This document shows positions 9,405 through 12,101 of a stretch of DNA of 12,101 nucleotides, piece after piece; position 1 is the first letter of the stretch, and each line of letters starts with the position of its first letter. The position numbers were made by a program, and so were the translations under genes. The notes under the pieces were generated by a model. The model searched no databases. It was not told the DNA's origin and saw nothing but the letters and a program-made list of their open reading frames with translations. Source of the DNA: Basidiobolus heterosporus B8920 (taxonomy: Eukaryota; Basidiobolomycota; Basidiobolomycetes; Basidiobolales; Basidiobolaceae); assembly GCA_000697455.1 (NCBI GenBank), contig JNET01028188.1, forward strand, positions 1 to 12,101. The letters are read 5' to 3'.

Positions 9405-11075
9405 ATGGAGGGGATTGAACAAGACAAATTTCGTCGCACGGACAAAGCAGATCGCGCCACTAACGAGCAAGTACTTGACCGTCGTACACGTATCATTCTC
9501 TTCAAACTTTTGAACAGTGGAGTATTTTACGAAATTCACGGTTGTATCAGTACAGGAAAAGAAGTAAATATTCCTACCAAACAGACCGTTTCCCATTTCT
9601 TTCCAAAGTAACCCGGTTATTTTTTACTTTTCTTCCAGGCTAATGTATATCATGCGGTCACTGATAATGGAGAAAATAGAGCCGTCAAAATCTATAAAAC
9701 TTCCATTTTGACCTTCAAAGATCGTGATAGATACGTTACAGGCGAATTCAGATTCCGACACGGTTACAGTAAACATAATCCTCGTAAGATGGTGAAAGTT
9801 TGGGCCGAAAAGGAAATGCGAAACCTAAAAAGACTTTATTCCGCTGGCATTCCATGCCCGGAGCCGATTTTGTTGAAGATGCATGTGTTGGTTATGGGCT
9901 TTTTGGGAGATAAAGGCGGCCGGTATGGATTTATGGAAATTTTCATGGTTGTTTCTAAGCATCGAGTTGATCGATTTATCATAGAGCCTATCCTCGCCTG
10001 AAGGATGCCGTCGTAAGTGAAGAGAAGTACCCTCAGCTTTACTATCAGCTAGTCAAGGACATGCGTAAGCTATATCAAGTATGCCACTTGGTCCACGGCG
10101 ATTTAAGTGAATACAATATTTTGTAAGTGATCCAATGCCTAGTTGAGACTCTCCTGAACGCATCTAATGGTATCTCTAGGTATCATAAGAGTGTACTTTA
10201 TATTATCGATGTATCACAATCCGTCGAGCATGATCATCCTCACGCTTTAGAGTTCTTGAGAATGGATTGCACCAATGTCACGGACTATTTTCGTAAGAGA
10301 GGAATCTCGGTTATGAGTGTCCGTGAGTTGTTTGATTTCATCACTGATATCAACATTGGCTCAACTGAAGAGGAGATAGAGGCTGAGCTGGACAGAGTAA
10401 TTGGGTTTTCATTAATCTGCACCTCGATTCCATCCATTGACATTTTCCAATAGATTCAAAAGGTGGTCACCGAGAGACATGATGATTCGGAGATCATGCA
10501 GAAATTTGACATTGATGAGGAAGTGTTCAAACAGATTTACATTCCTCGTAACTTGGATGAAGTGTTTGACATTGAACGTGATGTCGACAAAATTCAGAAG
10601 GGTGAAGGCGATGCGGTATGCTAGTGTCCCGCCAATTTTAGCAAGAACACGTGTCTAACATTTTATTTCCAGCTTATTTACCAAAAACTCACTGGCCTTA
10701 GCCTGAAAGACTTTGACAATGAGGAGCTTGAAAATGTCAGCGAAAGTGAAGATAGCGAAGGGGATAGTGAAGATGATGAAGACAGCGAAGAAGACGATGA
10801 TGATGAAGAGGACGATGACGACGAGGAGGATAGTGATCGGGAAAGGGAATTCCATCAACCCCGTGGTAAACGTTTCGAAGATAAAGACGAGAAGAAGGTT
10901 CGTAGTTAGTTTTGTAGATTGTAGCCCGTACAGGCCCTAACTTCAACCATGTTCCTAGGAGCGTAAGAAAGCCGCCAAAGAGCAAGCTCGCGAAAAAAGG
11001 AAAACCAAGATCCCCAAGGCGGTAAAAAAGAGAAAGGAAAAAATGACATCCTCCAAGAGTAAATCTAAGAAATAG
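9405..11075 (+). CDS. RIO1: Atypical serine kinase/ATPase Rio1 (RIOK1), 40S ribosome maturation
   Basis: Seven exons (9405-9563, 9639-9922, 9985-10122, 10180-10396, 10454-10615, 10673-10897, 10959-11075) join in frame to give 433 residues; introns are 57-75 nt. RIO-domain motifs in order: STGKEANVY nucleotide loop (49-57), catalytic Lys70 in AVKIYK, the RIO1-specific block [20 protein letters not shown] (74-93), [14 protein letters not shown] with Asp187 and Asn192, and [16 protein letters not shown] with Asp204, which matches the aspartate phosphorylated in RIO kinases. After it come a strongly acidic Ser/Asp/Glu tract (bases about 10718-10840) and a basic Lys/Arg tail ending KSKSKK. Rio1 acts on late cytoplasmic pre-40S particles, promoting 20S pre-rRNA cleavage and release of Nob1. 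The N-terminus starts just before the winged helix, so the protein lacks most of the N-terminal extension seen in yeast (484) or human (568). Confidence 0.96.
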
Positions 11076-11352
11076 TTAACTAGTACTTAAAATCGAATCA
11101 TTCCGTTATTACATATTGTAAAGTGTATTCAACATGATCTATTGTCGTCTCATAGTTAAGTCTCTTTTATAACCCGTCCTACTGCAAATAAATCTGTCAA
11201 TTAATGTGTCTTCATTGACTGGGTCGATTCATGAACAATATTGTATGAATGAACGCTCTTGATTGTACGGATAAACGCTCTCGAGGTTCTCATACATCAC
11301 AGACATATTCTATTACTATTGCGGAAACAACGACCTTGAGCGGGTATGTGGA
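11076..11352. other. Convergent gap between RIO1 and the ERF2-like gene
   Basis: These 277 bases separate the stop codons of two tail-to-tail genes and contain both 3' UTRs. The RIO1 AATAAA is at 11187. A short repeated ACGCTCT occurs near 11252 and 11274. No canonical reverse-strand AATAAA was found close to the ERF2-like stop. Confidence 0.5.
11187..11192 (+). terminator. Poly(A) signal AATAAA of RIO1
   Basis: AATAAA lies about 110 bases after the RIO1 stop, within the same TGCAAATAAA 10-mer seen after CDC25. Confidence 0.5.
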
Positions 11353-12101
11353 TTATGGAACTGGACTTATACGTGAAGAGGGTTGACGAGTACCGGATTG
11401 CTTTGCTTCAAATAGCTTTTGCCATTCAATATAGCTGTGGAGAGCTATCATTAATTACCAATCGATTCGAGATGGACTGCTGTATTCGGTTACCTGGGTG
11501 GTGTAGGCCGAGCGATAAATTGAACAACATTTTTGACAACGTTCCCCAAATTGTAAGGGTGTGATAAACCTGGAGCGTAGATTGAGGAACGTATCTGATC
11601 CGGAGACAATGGGAATAAGAAAAGAGCTCAGTTGCATTGGTAGCTTGACGTTAATTCGCTTACCTGTTCGTATGTAGTCATATTTTTAGTTATAAGATAA
11701 AAGTGATAGCCTGTCAAAGCTGTGATGGAAAATCCAAATACAAAGGTGAATATCGCCAGGATTAGAGTGTGTCAGTTAAGGATGATGTACAGCTTTGTTT
11801 AACCGTAGAAAATCAATTAATATAATCCTATTTGCTAGAGAAATACAAGGATATCTGACAAATTTTTTGTCCAGTACTTGTTGAAATGAATACGATCCGG
11901 TGGCGCTCTCTCTTGTTCTCATTTTCCAGTATAGAATGAGATGGGCAATGCTGAATCCAAGTACGTAGAGGCTCATAATTGATACAGTCAATATAAATGT
12001 GAAGAAGTAGCGATAATTCCGACGGCCAACGCAGTTGTTAACCCAAATACAGTGGTGGTCTTCGTTTTCTAATATCCATAGTCAGCCAGCAAAAATGCAT
12101 T
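11353..12101 (-). CDS. ERF2: Erf2-like DHHC protein S-palmitoyltransferase, C-terminal part (5' end outside window)
   Basis: Visible reverse-strand exons are 12068-11855, 11766-11664, 11594-11494 and 11434-11353; upstream exons are outside the window. The first exon opens in the catalytic cysteine-rich domain: DHHC (12060-12049, catalytic Cys codon 12051-12049) followed by [16 protein letters not shown], typical of Erf2/ZDHHC9-type enzymes. Two membrane helices follow, then [10 protein letters not shown], the TTxE motif (TTYE, 11678-11667), and HPYNLGN...PTPPS. Such enzymes transfer palmitate to cysteines of membrane proteins; yeast Erf2 with Erf4 acts on Ras at the ER. Introns are 11435-11493 (59 nt), 11595-11663 (69 nt), the AT-AC intron 11767-11854 (88 nt) and one ending at 12069 after a CTGAC branch. 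DHHC identity is firm; Erf2 is the best subfamily guess. The last acceptor is chosen by its CAG with pyrimidines and usual intron size; another acceptor would change only the final residues. Confidence 0.87.
11767..11854 (-). other. Minor-spliceosome (U12-type) AT-AC intron in the ERF2-like gene
   Basis: Read on the reverse strand, the intron begins ATATCCTTGT (11854 downward), a full match to the U12-type AT-AC donor ATATCCTT. It contains TCCTTAAC (11782-11775), a full match to the core U12 branch site. It ends CACAC at 11767, about nine bases past the branch A. Joining 11855 to 11766 gives AG+T (Ser) and continues [13 protein letters not shown]. The spacing from YSFQ to this helix equals that which I recall for fungal Erf2 proteins. 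No GT-AG alternative that I found keeps the frame and the helix. Confidence 0.88.

Noticed and set aside
10655-10858. Reverse-strand open frame of 67 codons that looks like a very hydrophobic membrane protein (Ile/Val/Phe-rich).
   Set aside because: It is the mirror of the acidic Asp/Glu codon run of RIO1, whose complement reads as Ile, Phe and Val codons. The same applies to the His/Arg-rich frame at 10737-10985.
11776-11991. The ERF2-like exon read straight through to a stop at 11776.
   Set aside because: The frame leaves the conserved protein after KKFV. The conserved helix and TTxE motif resume only after removal of the AT-AC intron, so the extra residues are intron.

Overview
The window reads as a compact nuclear locus of a fungus that is probably an early-diverging (non-Dikarya) lineage. 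Six lines of evidence point this way. Genes are closely packed. Almost all introns are short GT-AG introns of about 56-75 nt with CTAAC/CTGAC-like branch sites. Several genes have a plain AATAAA signal 3' of the stop. An Erf2-type palmitoyltransferase and a BimC-type kinesin-5 tail are present. One intron has every hallmark of the minor (U12) spliceosome, which Dikarya are thought to have lost. The species cannot be named from the sequence.

Layout, left to right: (1) the 3' end of a kinesin-5 mitotic motor gene (+, cut by the window edge); (2) MPDU1, a PQ-loop ER membrane protein of dolichol-sugar use (+, single exon); (3) RPL9/uL6, a 60S ribosomal protein (+, one coding intron and a probable leader intron); (4) RPC17/CRCP, an RNA polymerase III stalk subunit (-, three exons), tail-to-tail with RPL9; (5) BUD32/PRPK, the kinase of the KEOPS tRNA t6A complex (+, seven exons), head-to-head with RPC17; (6) a 1.7 kb stretch without a recognisable gene, holding an unusual 10-bp phased AATTCC array; (7) CDC25, the mitotic inducer phosphatase (+, six exons in the preferred model); (8) RIO1, the atypical kinase of 40S maturation (+, seven exons); (9) the 3' part of an Erf2-like DHHC palmitoyltransferase (-, running off the right edge), tail-to-tail with RIO1.

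All are housekeeping genes, and no mobile element, virus-like element, CRISPR array or rRNA/tRNA gene was recognised. Two themes recur: cell-cycle/mitosis (kinesin-5, CDC25) and protein-synthesis machinery (RPL9, RPC17, BUD32, RIO1). RPC17 (makes tRNA) and BUD32 (modifies tRNA) share a 296-bp divergent promoter. The most unusual feature is an AT-AC intron in the ERF2-like gene, with ATATCCTT at its 5' end, TCCTTAAC as branch site and AC at its 3' end. It restores the reading frame exactly within a conserved membrane segment.
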